A stretch of 64,000 nucleotides of DNA, from the NCBI GenBank assembly GCA_012840135.1, contig DUMA01000004.1:62001-126000 (forward strand), written 5' to 3'. This document shows, in pieces, positions 7,895 through 17,224 of the stretch. Origin of the DNA: Thermoanaerobacterales bacterium. Its GTDB lineage: Bacteria > Bacillota > Thermosediminibacteria > Thermosediminibacterales > Tepidanaerobacteraceae. Below the pieces are notes generated by a model. That model had not been told where the DNA came from. It saw nothing but the letters and a program-made list of their open reading frames with translations, and did no database searches. Each line of letters opens with the position of its first letter. The stretch's first letter is position 1. The position numbers and the translations under genes were made by a program.

Positions 7895-9787
7895 ATGCAG
7901 GATAATAGAAATTGCAATAGCTGTGAGCCGGTTTTAAACGCTCTCTTAAAAAAAGCAAAAGAAGATAAAGTCGAAACGGTCTGGGATAGAGCCCGGGCTA
8001 TGCAACCTCAGTGTGGCTTTGGGGAGATGGGAGTATGCTGCACTAACTGTTCGATGGGGCCATGCCGCATAGTGAAGATATCCCCCGATGGTCCTAAAAA
8101 AGGCATATGCGGTGCCACGGAAGATATCATAGCCGCCAGAAACCTTGCCAGGTCCATTGCCGCAGGTGCCGCGGCCCATTCAGACCATGGAAGGGATATG
8201 GCTGAAGCTTTGTTAGATTCCGTAGAACAAAAAAGACCGGTAAAAGATAAAGAAAAACTGAAGTTTCTGGCTGAAGAATGGGGAATTGAAACCTCCAATG
8301 GCGGCATCGAAGAGCTGGCCGCAAAAGTTGCAAAAACGGCTCTTGAAGAATTCGGAAAGCCTTTCGGCCATCTCCGGTTCATTGAGAGGGCCCCTAAAAA
8401 GAGGAAAGAAATATGGGAAAAATTGAATGTAATCCCCCGGGCCATCGACAGGGATGTGGTGGAAGTGCTGCATTCAACCCATATGGGATGTGATGCAGAT
8501 TACAGGAACATAATGAATTCAGCGGTGAGAGCTGCTCTGAGCGACGGCTGGGGAGGCTCCATGATAGGCACCGAACTTTCGGACATATTGTTCGGGACCC
8601 CGGTACCCCATGAAGTAGAAGCAAATCTGGGGGTGTTAAAAAAAGATTCTGTAAATATAGTCATTCACGGCCATGAACCCACGCTGTCGGAAGCCATGGT
8701 CATAGCGGTAAATGACCCTGAAATGTTGGAGATAGCAAAAAGTCAGGGAGCTGAAAGTATAAACCTTGTGGGCATGTGCTGCACGGGCAATGAGATTTCC
8801 ATGAGGCACAGCGTTCCCATGGCGGGCAATTTCTTTCAGCAGGAACTGGCTATAATAACAGGTGCAGTGGAAGCCATGGTAGTGGATGTACAGTGCATCA
8901 TGCCATCTTTAACTCAAGTTTCAAAATGTTACCATACAAAGCTTATAACCACATCTCGCAAAGCAAAAATACCCGGAGCCATACATATGGAATTTGATGA
9001 TAAAAAACCTGTAGAGTGCGCCAAAAGGATTGTTCAGGAAGCCATCTTGAATTTCAAAAACAGGACTGGCAATATACTTATCCCCGAAGAAAAGTCAAAG
9101 GGAAAAGTAGGTTACAGTTTGGAAGCTATTATCAAGATTTTAGATGGTGTGACGAACACCTTTGCGCATCCTTCAGGCACGGTAAAACCTCTTGCCGATG
9201 CCATTAAATCCGGAGTTGTGCGAGGTGCTGCGGCTATAGTAGGGTGCAACAACCATCGGGTGCCCTATGATGAATGTCATGTGGAGCTTGCCAAAGAACT
9301 TATAAAAAATGATGTGCTCGTAGTAACCACCGGATGCGGTGCCCATGCGTGCATAAAATCGGGACTCATGAGCGATGATACCGTAAAGCTTGCCGGGAAA
9401 GGCCTTGCCACCGCATGCAGTCTTTTGAAAATACCGCCGGTGCTCCACATGGGTTCCTGTGTTGATATAAGCAGGATATTAAAACTTGTTTCAATGGTGG
9501 CCAATTACATGGATGTGGATATAAAAGATCTTCCGGTAGCGGCTGCGGCCCCTGAATGGATGTCTGAGAAGGCGCTGTCCATCGGGACATATGCCGTGGC
9601 ATCAGGAATTTATGTGGTGCTGGGGGTGTCGCCGCAGATAACTGGTTCAGAAAATCTTACCAAGTATCTTACCTCCGATATGGAAAATGTGTATGGAGGA
9701 AAGTTCGATATAGAGCCCGATCCTGTAAAAGCTGCTCGAAAGATATTAAATCATATTGAAAACAAAAGGAAATTATTGCAAATTTAA
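7895..9787 (+). CDS. acsA: Carbon monoxide dehydrogenase catalytic subunit (AcsA/CooS)
   Basis: Nickel-iron CODH of about 630 residues, interconverting CO2 and CO. N-terminal cysteines (CNSC; CGFGEMGVCCTNCSMGPC) bind the D and B clusters. C-cluster ligands appear in HGHEPTLSE, GMCCTGNEISMRHS, GCNNHRVPYDECH, TGCGAHACIKSG and HMGSCVDISR. The ATG at 7895 has AAAGGG 8 bases upstream; a GTG at 7886 is the alternative. It is named acsA because it heads a cluster containing acsB-E; by sequence it is equally a CooS. It would work with AcsB through an internal CO channel. Confidence 0.95.
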   Translation: MQDNRNCNSCEPVLNALLKKAKEDKVETVWDRARAMQPQCGFGEMGVCCTNCSMGPCRIVKISPDGPKKGICGATEDIIAARNLARSIAAGAAAHSDHGRDMAEALLDSVEQKRPVKDKEKLKFLAEEWGIETSNGGIEELAAKVAKTALEEFGKPFGHLRFIERAPKKRKEIWEKLNVIPRAIDRDVVEVLHSTHMGCDADYRNIMNSAVRAALSDGWGGSMIGTELSDILFGTPVPHEVEANLGVLKKDSVNIVIHGHEPTLSEAMVIAVNDPEMLEIAKSQGAESINLVGMCCTGNEISMRHSVPMAGNFFQQELAIITGAVEAMVVDVQCIMPSLTQVSKCYHTKLITTSRKAKIPGAIHMEFDDKKPVECAKRIVQEAILNFKNRTGNILIPEEKSKGKVGYSLEAIIKILDGVTNTFAHPSGTVKPLADAIKSGVVRGAAAIVGCNNHRVPYDECHVELAKELIKNDVLVVTTGCGAHACIKSGLMSDDTVKLAGKGLATACSLLKIPPVLHMGSCVDISRILKLVSMVANYMDVDIKDLPVAAAAPEWMSEKALSIGTYAVASGIYVVLGVSPQITGSENLTKYLTSDMENVYGGKFDIEPDPVKAARKILNHIENKRKLLQI

Positions 9788-9915
9788 CAAATTACATCGT
9801 TATAGAACTTCTATTCATAGAAGGAAATCACCAGATTCAGAACATATTTTGCGGAATGATAAAAAAATCCTGAAGCTTGTTGGGTACCCCGGCATATATA
9901 AGAGGACGTGATCAT

Positions 9916-10698
9916 ATGAAAATCGCAATTACCGGCAAAGGCGGAGCAGGCAAGACTACTCTCGCTGGAATCCTGGCTAGGATTTATGCCGCCGATGGTT
10001 ATAAGGTGCTGGCTGTGGATGCGGACCCCGATTCTAATTTGGCGTCGGCATTGGGATTTCCCGAAGAGGTAATGGGAAAGATAGTTCCCATATCCGAGAT
10101 GAAAGATTTGATAGCTCAAAGGACTGAAGCGATACCCGGCCTCGTCGGGCAGATGTTTAAATTAAACCCCAGGGTAGAAGATATTCCGCAAAGATACTGT
10201 GTGGACCACAATGGCGTAAAGCTTTTGGTCATGGGTACGGTAAAACAGGGAGGCACAGGGTGCATATGCCCTGAACATGCTTTTTTAAAAGCCCTCATGA
10301 GTCATCTGCTACTTTGCACCAACGAAGTTTTGATAATGGACATGGAAGCCGGGATTGAACACCTGGGAAGAGCCACCGCTCAGGCAGTAGATGCCTTTGT
10401 GGTGGTGGTAGAGCCAGGCAGGAGGAGTATTCAGACTCTAAAATCTATAAAAAAACTTTCGGAAGATATCGGTGTAAACAAGGTCTTTGCAGTAGGCAAT
10501 AAAATAAAGACTCAGGAAGAAAAAGATTTTATTATAAATTTCTCAGGCGATGTACCGGTGCTGGGTTTTATGTCATATGACGAAAAAGTGGTTCAAGCTG
10601 ATATACTGGGTGTTTCTCCCTATGAAAAAAGTCAGGAAAAAATTCGGGAAGGAATGGCAATAAAAGAAAAATTGGAAAAGAGCCTGAGGGATTTGTAA
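9916..10698 (+). CDS. cooC: CODH nickel-insertion ATPase CooC
   Basis: P-loop NTPase of the MinD/ParA type, 260 residues. It has the deviant Walker A GKGGAGKTT near the N-terminus, DADPDSN, and the GTGCICPEHAF segment whose Cys-x-Cys pair binds Ni/Zn at the dimer interface. The start is the ATG giving MKIAITGKGG, preceded by AGAGGA; the open frame continues upstream without support. It matures the C-cluster of CODH and follows acsA after 128 bases. A second paralogue lies at 17225. Confidence 0.92.
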   Translation: MKIAITGKGGAGKTTLAGILARIYAADGYKVLAVDADPDSNLASALGFPEEVMGKIVPISEMKDLIAQRTEAIPGLVGQMFKLNPRVEDIPQRYCVDHNGVKLLVMGTVKQGGTGCICPEHAFLKALMSHLLLCTNEVLIMDMEAGIEHLGRATAQAVDAFVVVVEPGRRSIQTLKSIKKLSEDIGVNKVFAVGNKIKTQEEKDFIINFSGDVPVLGFMSYDEKVVQADILGVSPYEKSQEKIREGMAIKEKLEKSLRDL

Positions 10699-10723
10699 TA
10701 AAACGCTGCCATAACAAGTCTGA

Positions 10724-10765
10724 AAGTGAGCGCAAATAACGCTTCACTTATGAGAAAAGTGAATA
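10724..10765 (+). promoter_or_regulatory. fhs leader with alternative hairpins
   Basis: AAGTGAGCG (10724-10732) can pair with CGCTTCACTT (10740-10749), while the same CACTT can instead pair with AAAGTG just downstream (about 10756-10761). Two mutually exclusive folds lie directly before the fhs ribosome binding site. No T-run is present. Confidence 0.35.
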
Positions 10766-10798
10766 GGAATTAAAAATTACAAATGAGGGGGAAATTTT

Positions 10799-12478
10799 AT
10801 GAGCTTCAAAAGCGACATCGAAATTGCACAGGAGGCAAAGCCCGAACATATCCGGGATATTGCCGGTAAACTGGGTCTTACGGAAGATGATATCGAATAC
10901 TACGGCAAGTATAAGGCCAAGGTTGATTACAATCTGCTCAAAAAATATCAAGACAAAGAGGATGGGAAGCTCATCTTGACTACCGCCATAAACCCAACGC
11001 CTGCGGGGGAAGGCAAGACCACAACCACCGTGGGTCTGGGAGATGCCCTCGAAAAGCTCGGTAAAAAGGTAGCCATAGCCCTGAGAGAACCTTCGCTGGG
11101 ACCGGTCTTTGGAATAAAGGGCGGTGCGGCCGGTGGAGGATACGCCCAGGTGATCCCCATGGAAGACATAAATTTGCACTTTACCGGTGACTTCCACGCC
11201 ATCGGTGCAGCAAACAATCTTCTGGCGGCCATGATAGACAACCACATATATCAGGGCAATCAGCTGGGTATCGATCCCCGACGCATCACCTGGAAGAGAT
11301 GCGTGGACATGAATGACAGACAGCTCCGCTTCATAGTGGACGGCCTCGGAGGAAAGGCTAACGGGACACCCAGGGAGGATGGATACGACATAACCGTGGC
11401 ATCGGAGGTCATGGCCATATTCTGTCTGGCAAAGGATCTGGAAGACTTGAAAAACAGGCTGGCCAGAATAATCATAGGTTATACTTACGATGGCAGACCC
11501 GTTACGGCAGGAGATCTGAAAGCTCAGGGAGCCATGGCTGCACTGCTCAAGGACGCATTAAAGCCAAACCTGGTCCAGACACTGGAAGGCACACCGGCCT
11601 TTGTGCACGGGGGCCCCTTTGCCAATATCGCCCATGGGTGCAACAGCATTATAGCCACAAAGATGGCCTTGAAACTCGCAGATTTCGTGGTCACCGAGGC
11701 CGGTTTCGGCGCTGACTTGGGTGCCGAAAAATTCCTGGATATAAAATGCAGGACGGCTGGCATTAAACCCGATGCTGTAGTTATCGTGGCTACGGTAAGA
11801 GCCCTGAAATACAATGGCGGGGTTAAAAAAGAAGACCTGAACATGGAAAATCTTGAAGCATTAAAGAAAGGCATACCCAATCTTTTAAAGCATGTGGAGA
11901 ACATTACGGTAAAATTTGGTCTGCCGGCAGTGGTGGCCATCAACCGGTTCCCGATGGATACGGAAAAGGAGCTCAAGCTCATCGAAGAAGAATGCGGGCG
12001 CTACGGTGTGAAATCGGTGCTGTCTGAAGTCTGGGCCAAAGGCGGAAAAGGCGGTATTGAACTGGCAAAAGAAGTACTGCGCCTCATCGATGAGGGTAAA
12101 AACCATTATAAGCCAGTTTATAGTCTTGATGCGGGCATCGCAGAAAAAATAGAAACCATAGCCAGAGAAATATATGGTGCCGATGGTGTTGAGTTTTCAC
12201 CGGCCGCCACGAAAGAAATCAGGAACCTTGAAGAGTTGGGATTTGGGAATCTCCCGGTATGCATAGCAAAGACTCAGTATTCTCTCAGCGATGATCCTTC
12301 AAAACTTGGCAGACCGACTGGTTTCAAGATAAATGTGAGAAATGTAAAGCTTTCCGCAGGAGCGGGCTTTGTGGTGGCTCTCACCGGTGAGATAATGACC
12401 ATGCCGGGGCTTCCCAAAAAACCTGCGGCAGAAAACATCGATGTGGATGAAAACGGACGTATCAGCGGATTGTTCTAA
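10799..12478 (+). CDS. fhs: Formate-tetrahydrofolate ligase
   Basis: ATP-dependent ligase joining formate to THF, the first THF step of the methyl branch. Length 559 residues is normal. P-loop [18 protein letters not shown] lies near residue 63, followed by [20 protein letters not shown] and [14 protein letters not shown], all strongly conserved in the family. SD GAGGGGG precedes the ATG. Cytoplasmic; its product passes to FchA encoded next, 27 bases downstream. Confidence 0.97.
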   Translation: MSFKSDIEIAQEAKPEHIRDIAGKLGLTEDDIEYYGKYKAKVDYNLLKKYQDKEDGKLILTTAINPTPAGEGKTTTTVGLGDALEKLGKKVAIALREPSLGPVFGIKGGAAGGGYAQVIPMEDINLHFTGDFHAIGAANNLLAAMIDNHIYQGNQLGIDPRRITWKRCVDMNDRQLRFIVDGLGGKANGTPREDGYDITVASEVMAIFCLAKDLEDLKNRLARIIIGYTYDGRPVTAGDLKAQGAMAALLKDALKPNLVQTLEGTPAFVHGGPFANIAHGCNSIIATKMALKLADFVVTEAGFGADLGAEKFLDIKCRTAGIKPDAVVIVATVRALKYNGGVKKEDLNMENLEALKKGIPNLLKHVENITVKFGLPAVVAINRFPMDTEKELKLIEEECGRYGVKSVLSEVWAKGGKGGIELAKEVLRLIDEGKNHYKPVYSLDAGIAEKIETIAREIYGADGVEFSPAATKEIRNLEELGFGNLPVCIAKTQYSLSDDPSKLGRPTGFKINVRNVKLSAGAGFVVALTGEIMTMPGLPKKPAAENIDVDENGRISGLF

Positions 12479-12505
12479 GTTTCAACCCCGAAAAGAGGTG
12501 GGTAT

Positions 12506-13144
12506 ATGTTAATAAAAAAAACATGTGAAGAATTTATTGAATTGCTGGCATCCCGGGAACCGGTTCCCGGGGGCGGAGGAGCGGCTGCACTGGTAGGAGC
12601 CATTGGCATGGCTCTGGGGAATATGGTGGGAAACCTCACCGTGGGAAAAGAAAAGTACAAAGATGTGGAAAAAGAAGTTTATGAAATAATGGAAAAAGCC
12701 AGGAGCCTTCAGGACCATCTTCTGAAACTGGTGGATGAGGATGCGTTGGTTTTCAAAGATGTAGCTGAAGCTTATAAGATGCCAAAGGAAACTGAAGAAC
12801 AGAAAAAACAAAAAGAAGAAGCCATGCAAAAGGCCTTGAAAAAGGCATGCTCGGTGCCCCTCGACATTATGAAAACTGCCAGAAAAGCCCTTGTGCTGCA
12901 GAGAAGGCTGGCGGATATCGGTTCCAGGCTTGCCATCAGCGATGTAGGAGTTGGCACTTACTGCCTCAAAGCTGCAATATTGAGCGGAAGGCTCAATGTA
13001 ATAATAAACCTGAATGGCATAAAAGACGAGGAATTTGTAAAAAAAGCCTATGAAGACATGGATGAACTGGTGAGAAAAAGTATGGAAATAGCAGATGAAA
13101 CCAACAGGATAGTGGAAGAGCGGTTAAAAAAGACAAAGGCTTGA
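12506..13144 (+). CDS. fchA: Methenyltetrahydrofolate cyclohydrolase
   Basis: Protein of 212 residues of the FTCD-cyclodeaminase/cyclohydrolase family. N-terminal SREPVPGGGGAAALVGAIG is the folate-binding glycine loop, then GNMVGNLTVGKEKYKDVE; the rest is helical with KKACSVPLDIM and SDVGVGTYCLKAAI. It converts formyl-THF to methenyl-THF between Fhs and FolD. A separate cyclohydrolase explains why the FolD next door can lack the cyclohydrolase lysine. SD AAAGAGGTGG precedes the ATG. Confidence 0.93.
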   Translation: MLIKKTCEEFIELLASREPVPGGGGAAALVGAIGMALGNMVGNLTVGKEKYKDVEKEVYEIMEKARSLQDHLLKLVDEDALVFKDVAEAYKMPKETEEQKKQKEEAMQKALKKACSVPLDIMKTARKALVLQRRLADIGSRLAISDVGVGTYCLKAAILSGRLNVIINLNGIKDEEFVKKAYEDMDELVRKSMEIADETNRIVEERLKKTKA

Positions 13145-13214
13145 GAGCGTCGAATCTTGAACTTCTAAATAACTCCAGAGTTTTCCAAAACAAAAAGAAA
13201 AGGAGAATTCAGCC

Positions 13215-14069
13215 ATGGCAACTCTTTTAAAGGGCAAGGAAGTGGCAGAGTCCCTAAAACAAAAACTCAAGGAAGAAGTGGAAATGCTTTGTCAAAAGGG
13301 GATAACCCCAAGCCTTTCCATTGTGATAGTTGGCGACCGGGCGGATTCTGCCGCCTATATTAAGGGGGCTGTCAAAAGATGCAGTGAGATAGGCATCGAG
13401 TGCAATGTTAGAGAGCTTCCGAAAGACTTGGTCCAGGACAAATTTGTGGATGTCATACGCCAGCTAAATGACGATGAGAAAGTAAACGGCATTATGATAA
13501 TGAGGCCATTGCCCGGTCAGATTTCTGAAAATGTGGTTAAATATGAAATATTTCCAGCAAAAGATGTGGACTGTATGAGTCCCGTAAACATCAGTAAAGT
13601 AATGAGTGGCGAAGAAGGGGGATTTGCTCCATGCACGCCATCTGCGGTGATGGAAATACTACATCACTACGGCATAGACCCCAAAGGCAAGAGGACCACT
13701 ATCATAGGCAGGAGCATGGTGGTGGGAAGGCCTCTGGCCATGATGCTTCTGAAGGAAAATGCCACCATAACCGTATGCCATACGAAGACCTTAAACCTTG
13801 CCGAAGAATCACGCAGGGCGGAAATATTGATAGCAGCTGCAGGCAAGGCCAAAATGGTTAAAAGAAATATGGTAAAAGAAGGTGCGGTAGTCATCGATGT
13901 CGGTATAAATTTCGATGAAAACGGCAGGATGTGCGGAGATGTGGATTTTGATGAAGTAAGTCAGGTAGCCGGTATGATAACACCGGTGCCGGGAGGTGTA
14001 GGCGCGGTCACTTCCACCATTCTGGCAAAACACGTAATAGATGCATGTAAAATACAAAATGGGTTGTAG
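13215..14069 (+). CDS. folD: Methylenetetrahydrofolate dehydrogenase (FolD, probably monofunctional)
   Basis: FolD-family protein of 284 residues with the Rossmann GRSMVVGRPLAMML motif and C-terminal DVDFDEVSQVAGMITPVPGGVG. Bifunctional FolD has Tyr-x-x-x-Lys in its first motif; here the motif reads AYIKGAVKRC, so the +4 position is Ala and a Lys occurs only at +6. The usual KDVDGFHP reads KDVDCMSP. Together with the adjacent fchA, this suggests an NAD(P)-dependent dehydrogenase without cyclohydrolase activity. SD AAAGGAG is upstream. Confidence 0.92.
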   Translation: MATLLKGKEVAESLKQKLKEEVEMLCQKGITPSLSIVIVGDRADSAAYIKGAVKRCSEIGIECNVRELPKDLVQDKFVDVIRQLNDDEKVNGIMIMRPLPGQISENVVKYEIFPAKDVDCMSPVNISKVMSGEEGGFAPCTPSAVMEILHHYGIDPKGKRTTIIGRSMVVGRPLAMMLLKENATITVCHTKTLNLAEESRRAEILIAAAGKAKMVKRNMVKEGAVVIDVGINFDENGRMCGDVDFDEVSQVAGMITPVPGGVGAVTSTILAKHVIDACKIQNGL

Positions 14070-14241
14070 ATTTTTAAGATTATAAAATTAACATATCTTC
14101 GATTTATACCGGCCTGCAATGAGGTCCGGCCGAATTGCCGGTGTGACCCTGCGAAGCCGGGGATCGAACTTTAGAACATCCGGCTGAACGGTTAGGTGAC
14201 AGGTCATCAAAATCACCTGCAAGGAAAGGTGGAGTATAAAA
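14070..14241 (+). promoter_or_regulatory. Structured leader upstream of metV
   Basis: A 172-base gap within an otherwise tight operon. Stems seen: ACCGGC (14108-14113) with GCCGGT (14137-14142), AGCCGG (14155-14160) with CCGGCT (14180-14185), and AGGTGA (14194-14199) with TCACCT (14213-14218), the last just before the ribosome binding site. It matches no riboswitch class I can recall with confidence, including the THF riboswitch. Confidence 0.4.
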
Positions 14242-14889
14242 ATGGTAATTACACAGCCAAAACCGTTTTCAGAAATACTGAAGTTTTTAGATGGTAAAAA
14301 GAACATATTCATAACGGGCTGCAGCCTGTGCGCCACCTCCTGCATGACCGGCGGCGAAAAAGAGATTTTGGACATGAGCCAAAAGCTCCGGGAGGAAGGC
14401 AAGAAGGTCACGGGATATGCTGTGCTGGACCCATCTTGCAACAAACTTCAAGCCCGGGCCACCTTAAAAAAACAAAAACAGGCATTGGATTCATCAGATG
14501 CTATACTTTGCATGGCCTGCGGCGATGGAGTGCAGACTGTGGCCGGATTGGTTAATATCCCGGTATATCCCGCCAATGATACCATGTTCATAGGCGAAGT
14601 GGAGAGAATCGGCCATTTCAGTGAGGCATGCCGGGCCTGCGGCCGGTGCGAGCTGGGCTGGACCGCCGGCATCTGCCCCATAACCCGCTGCGCCAAGAGC
14701 CTTTTAAACGGTCCATGCGGCGGTTCAAGAGATGGCAAGTGCGAGGTCAATCCCGAAAATGACTGTGCATGGGTGCTTATATACAAAAGATTGAAGGAGT
14801 CAAATGAGCTCGGAAAGTTCATGGAGATAAAAAGCCCCAAAGATTACAGCAAAGCTGCAAATCCCAGGAGGGTAATAGTGGGCAAATAG
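14242..14889 (+). CDS. metV: Methylene-THF reductase partner MetV (zinc/iron-sulfur subunit)
   Basis: Cysteine-rich protein of 215 residues. The N-terminal half has a Rossmann-like fold with ITGCSLCATSCMTGGE; the C-terminal half has CRACGRCELGWTAGICPITRCAKS and GPCGGSRDGKCEV, the pattern of the MetV/MetF-associated Cys-rich domain. In acetogens MetV binds MetF and is needed for reduction of methylene-THF to methyl-THF, probably relaying electrons. Next gene is metF, 19 bases away. Confidence 0.9.
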   Translation: MVITQPKPFSEILKFLDGKKNIFITGCSLCATSCMTGGEKEILDMSQKLREEGKKVTGYAVLDPSCNKLQARATLKKQKQALDSSDAILCMACGDGVQTVAGLVNIPVYPANDTMFIGEVERIGHFSEACRACGRCELGWTAGICPITRCAKSLLNGPCGGSRDGKCEVNPENDCAWVLIYKRLKESNELGKFMEIKSPKDYSKAANPRRVIVGK

Positions 14890-14908
14890 TTGGATTGGAG
14901 GAAGAACT

Positions 14909-15793
14909 ATGGGTCTTAAGCAAAAGCTTGAAAGTGGCGGCTTTGCCGTCACCGCAGAAATGGCTCCACCCAAGGGGACGGATTTTAAAAGATTTAAAGA
15001 GTGTGCCCTGGCTGTCAAAGGAATGGTGGATGCTGTAAATGTCACCGATTTCCAGAGCGCTGTGGTAAGAGCTTCTTCTCTGGGTGCAGCCACAATTCTG
15101 CTGGAAGAAGGCCTTGAGCCGGTGATGCAGATAACCGGCAGGGATAGGAATCGAATTGCCATCCAGGGGGAGTTGCTGTCGGCCGGAGCCCTGGGAATTA
15201 AAAATGTGCTGGCCCTGACCGGAGACCATCCTTCCTTCGGTGACAACCCTCAGGCCAAGGGAGTTTTTGAGATGGATTCCGTCAATATCCTTCAGGTAGC
15301 CGAAATCCTCATGAGCGGCAAGGACCTGGCTGGAAACGACCTTTCCGGGGCACCGGATTTTTATCTGGGCGCCAGCGTCACGCCGGTTTACGATCCCATG
15401 GAACTTCAGTTGATGAAAATGAAGAAGAAAATTCAGGCTGGAGCCCGGTTCTTTCAAACCCAGGCAGTCTTTGATATAGAACTTTTTAAAAAATTTAAAG
15501 ACGCTATGGGGGATATAGACACCAAAATATTAGTAGGAATAATCCCATTAAAATCTCCAGGAATGGCCAATTACATGAACAAAAATGTGCCGGGAATATT
15601 CGTGCCCGATGAGATCATCGAAAGGCTAAGGAAATCTCAGGATAAAGTGAAGGAAGGCCTAAAAATCGCCGCTGAATTTATAAATGAATTAAGGCGGCAA
15701 GAACTGTGCGACGGTGTCCATATCATGGCTATAGGCGCCGAGGAAAATGTCCCGACACTTTTGGAGATGTGCGATCTGGAAAGTGCAGCATAA
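14909..15793 (+). CDS. metF: 5,10-Methylenetetrahydrofolate reductase
   Basis: Flavoprotein TIM barrel of 294 residues. TAEMAPPKGTD near the N-terminus carries the catalytic Glu, LTGDHPSFGD lies near residue 110, and ARFFQTQAVFD and VGIIPLKSPGMANYM follow. It makes methyl-THF, the methyl donor for AcsE. Clustered with metV it belongs to the MetFV type; no rnfC2 or electron-bifurcating hdrA-like gene is seen nearby, so the electron donor is unknown. SD GGAGGAAG precedes the ATG. Confidence 0.94.
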   Translation: MGLKQKLESGGFAVTAEMAPPKGTDFKRFKECALAVKGMVDAVNVTDFQSAVVRASSLGAATILLEEGLEPVMQITGRDRNRIAIQGELLSAGALGIKNVLALTGDHPSFGDNPQAKGVFEMDSVNILQVAEILMSGKDLAGNDLSGAPDFYLGASVTPVYDPMELQLMKMKKKIQAGARFFQTQAVFDIELFKKFKDAMGDIDTKILVGIIPLKSPGMANYMNKNVPGIFVPDEIIERLRKSQDKVKEGLKIAAEFINELRRQELCDGVHIMAIGAEENVPTLLEMCDLESAA

Positions 15794-15814
15794 AGTTTTG
15801 GCAGGAGGTTTACC

Positions 15815-17197
15815 ATGGCAAAAAAGATTGTGTTTATAGGAGCTGGGCCCGGCGGATATGTCGGGGCCATAAAAGCGGCCAAGCTCGGATGCGATGTCAC
15901 TGTAATAGAAAAAGACAGGGTCGGCGGTACATGCCTCAATCGAGGATGCATACCAACTAAAGCACTTCTTGCATCAAGCGATGTCCTCACAGCCATAAGA
16001 GAAGCGGAAGAATTTGGAATACATATCGATGGCAAAGTATCCCCCGACTTAAACTCCATTATGGCCAGAAAAGACAAGATAGTAGAAAGACTGGTAAAAG
16101 GTATAGAATTCTTATTTGAGAAAAATGGAGTGAAAATGATAAAGGGAATCGGCAGGATCTGCGGAAAAAATGAGGTAGCCGTTTTAAAAGATGATGGCTC
16201 CACCGAGACGCTTCAGGCCGATGCCATAGTTGTGGCTACCGGTTCCTCCCCTGCCCGGATCCCTATTTTCCCTTATGATGGCAAAAAGGTGATAACAAGC
16301 GATGAAGCCTTAAATTTGAAAGTATTACCTTCCAGCATGATAATAGTAGGGGCCGGCGTCATAGGATGTGAATTCGGCATGTTCTTTAAAAATCTTGGCA
16401 CCGACATCATCATGGTGGAAATGATGGACCACGCACTGCCTTTGGAGGACAAAGAAATAGGCCGTGAGATGGAGAAAGTGTTCAAGAGGAAGAAAATTAA
16501 ACTAATGCTCTCCGCCAGGATAGTGAAAGTCGAAACTGACGATGCAGGCGTCAAGGCTACCCTCGAAAATGGCGAACAGATCGAGGCAGAGATGATGCTG
16601 GTGGCTATCGGCAGAAAAGCCAATATTCAAGATCTGGGCCTGGAGGATATCGGAGTAAAAATTGAAAGTGGAAGAATACCAGTCGATGAATATATGAAGA
16701 CAAACATAGATAGCATCTATGCCATAGGTGATGTGGTGCCGGGTCCGCAATTGGCCCATCTTGCTTCTGCAGAAGGAGAGTGTGCGGTAGAAAATATCCT
16801 GGGGAATAAATGCCCTATGGATTATTCAGCAGTGCCCAGGGGCGTTTTTACTGACCCGGAAGTTTCCGGAGCAGGTTTAACCGAGGAAGAGGCCTTGGCA
16901 AAAGGCTTAAATATAAGAAAAGGTATTTTTGATTTCAGGGGCCTTGGAAAGGCTCAGGCTATGGGACAGTTGACGGGGAGGGTAAAAGTGATAGCCGATG
17001 AAAAGACCGGCAAAATCCTTGGTGCTTCAATTATAGGTCCCCATGCGACGGACCTAATCCAGGAACTGGCGGCAGGTATAAAATACGGTCTTACAGCAGA
17101 GCAACTGGGTAGGGTCGTCCATGCACATCCCACCCTGACCGAAGCAGTCATGGAGGCATTAAAGGACGTAAATGGTGATGCAATTCACAAAGTTTGA
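15815..17197 (+). CDS. lpdA: Dihydrolipoamide dehydrogenase
   Basis: FAD disulfide oxidoreductase of 460 residues. FAD-binding GAGPGGYVGAIKAAKLG at the N-terminus, redox-active disulfide GGTCLNRGCIPTKALL, NAD-binding VGAGVIGCEFGMFF, GDVVPGPQLAHLAS, and the C-terminal catalytic HAHPTLTEA are all intact. It reoxidises lipoyl-proteins with NAD+. Its place inside the acs cluster together with gcvH at 23645 suggests service to GcvH of the glycine cleavage system; gcvT and gcvP are not in the window. SD CAGGAGG is upstream. Confidence 0.95.
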   Translation: MAKKIVFIGAGPGGYVGAIKAAKLGCDVTVIEKDRVGGTCLNRGCIPTKALLASSDVLTAIREAEEFGIHIDGKVSPDLNSIMARKDKIVERLVKGIEFLFEKNGVKMIKGIGRICGKNEVAVLKDDGSTETLQADAIVVATGSSPARIPIFPYDGKKVITSDEALNLKVLPSSMIIVGAGVIGCEFGMFFKNLGTDIIMVEMMDHALPLEDKEIGREMEKVFKRKKIKLMLSARIVKVETDDAGVKATLENGEQIEAEMMLVAIGRKANIQDLGLEDIGVKIESGRIPVDEYMKTNIDSIYAIGDVVPGPQLAHLASAEGECAVENILGNKCPMDYSAVPRGVFTDPEVSGAGLTEEEALAKGLNIRKGIFDFRGLGKAQAMGQLTGRVKVIADEKTGKILGASIIGPHATDLIQELAAGIKYGLTAEQLGRVVHAHPTLTEAVMEALKDVNGDAIHKV

Positions 17198-17224
17198 GAG
17201 CAATAAACTATGGAGGCGGTCAAA

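Noticed and set aside
14155-14190. tRNA-like T-loop sequence (GGATCGAAC) in the metV leader
   Set aside because: No cloverleaf with acceptor, D and anticodon arms can be built on either strand.
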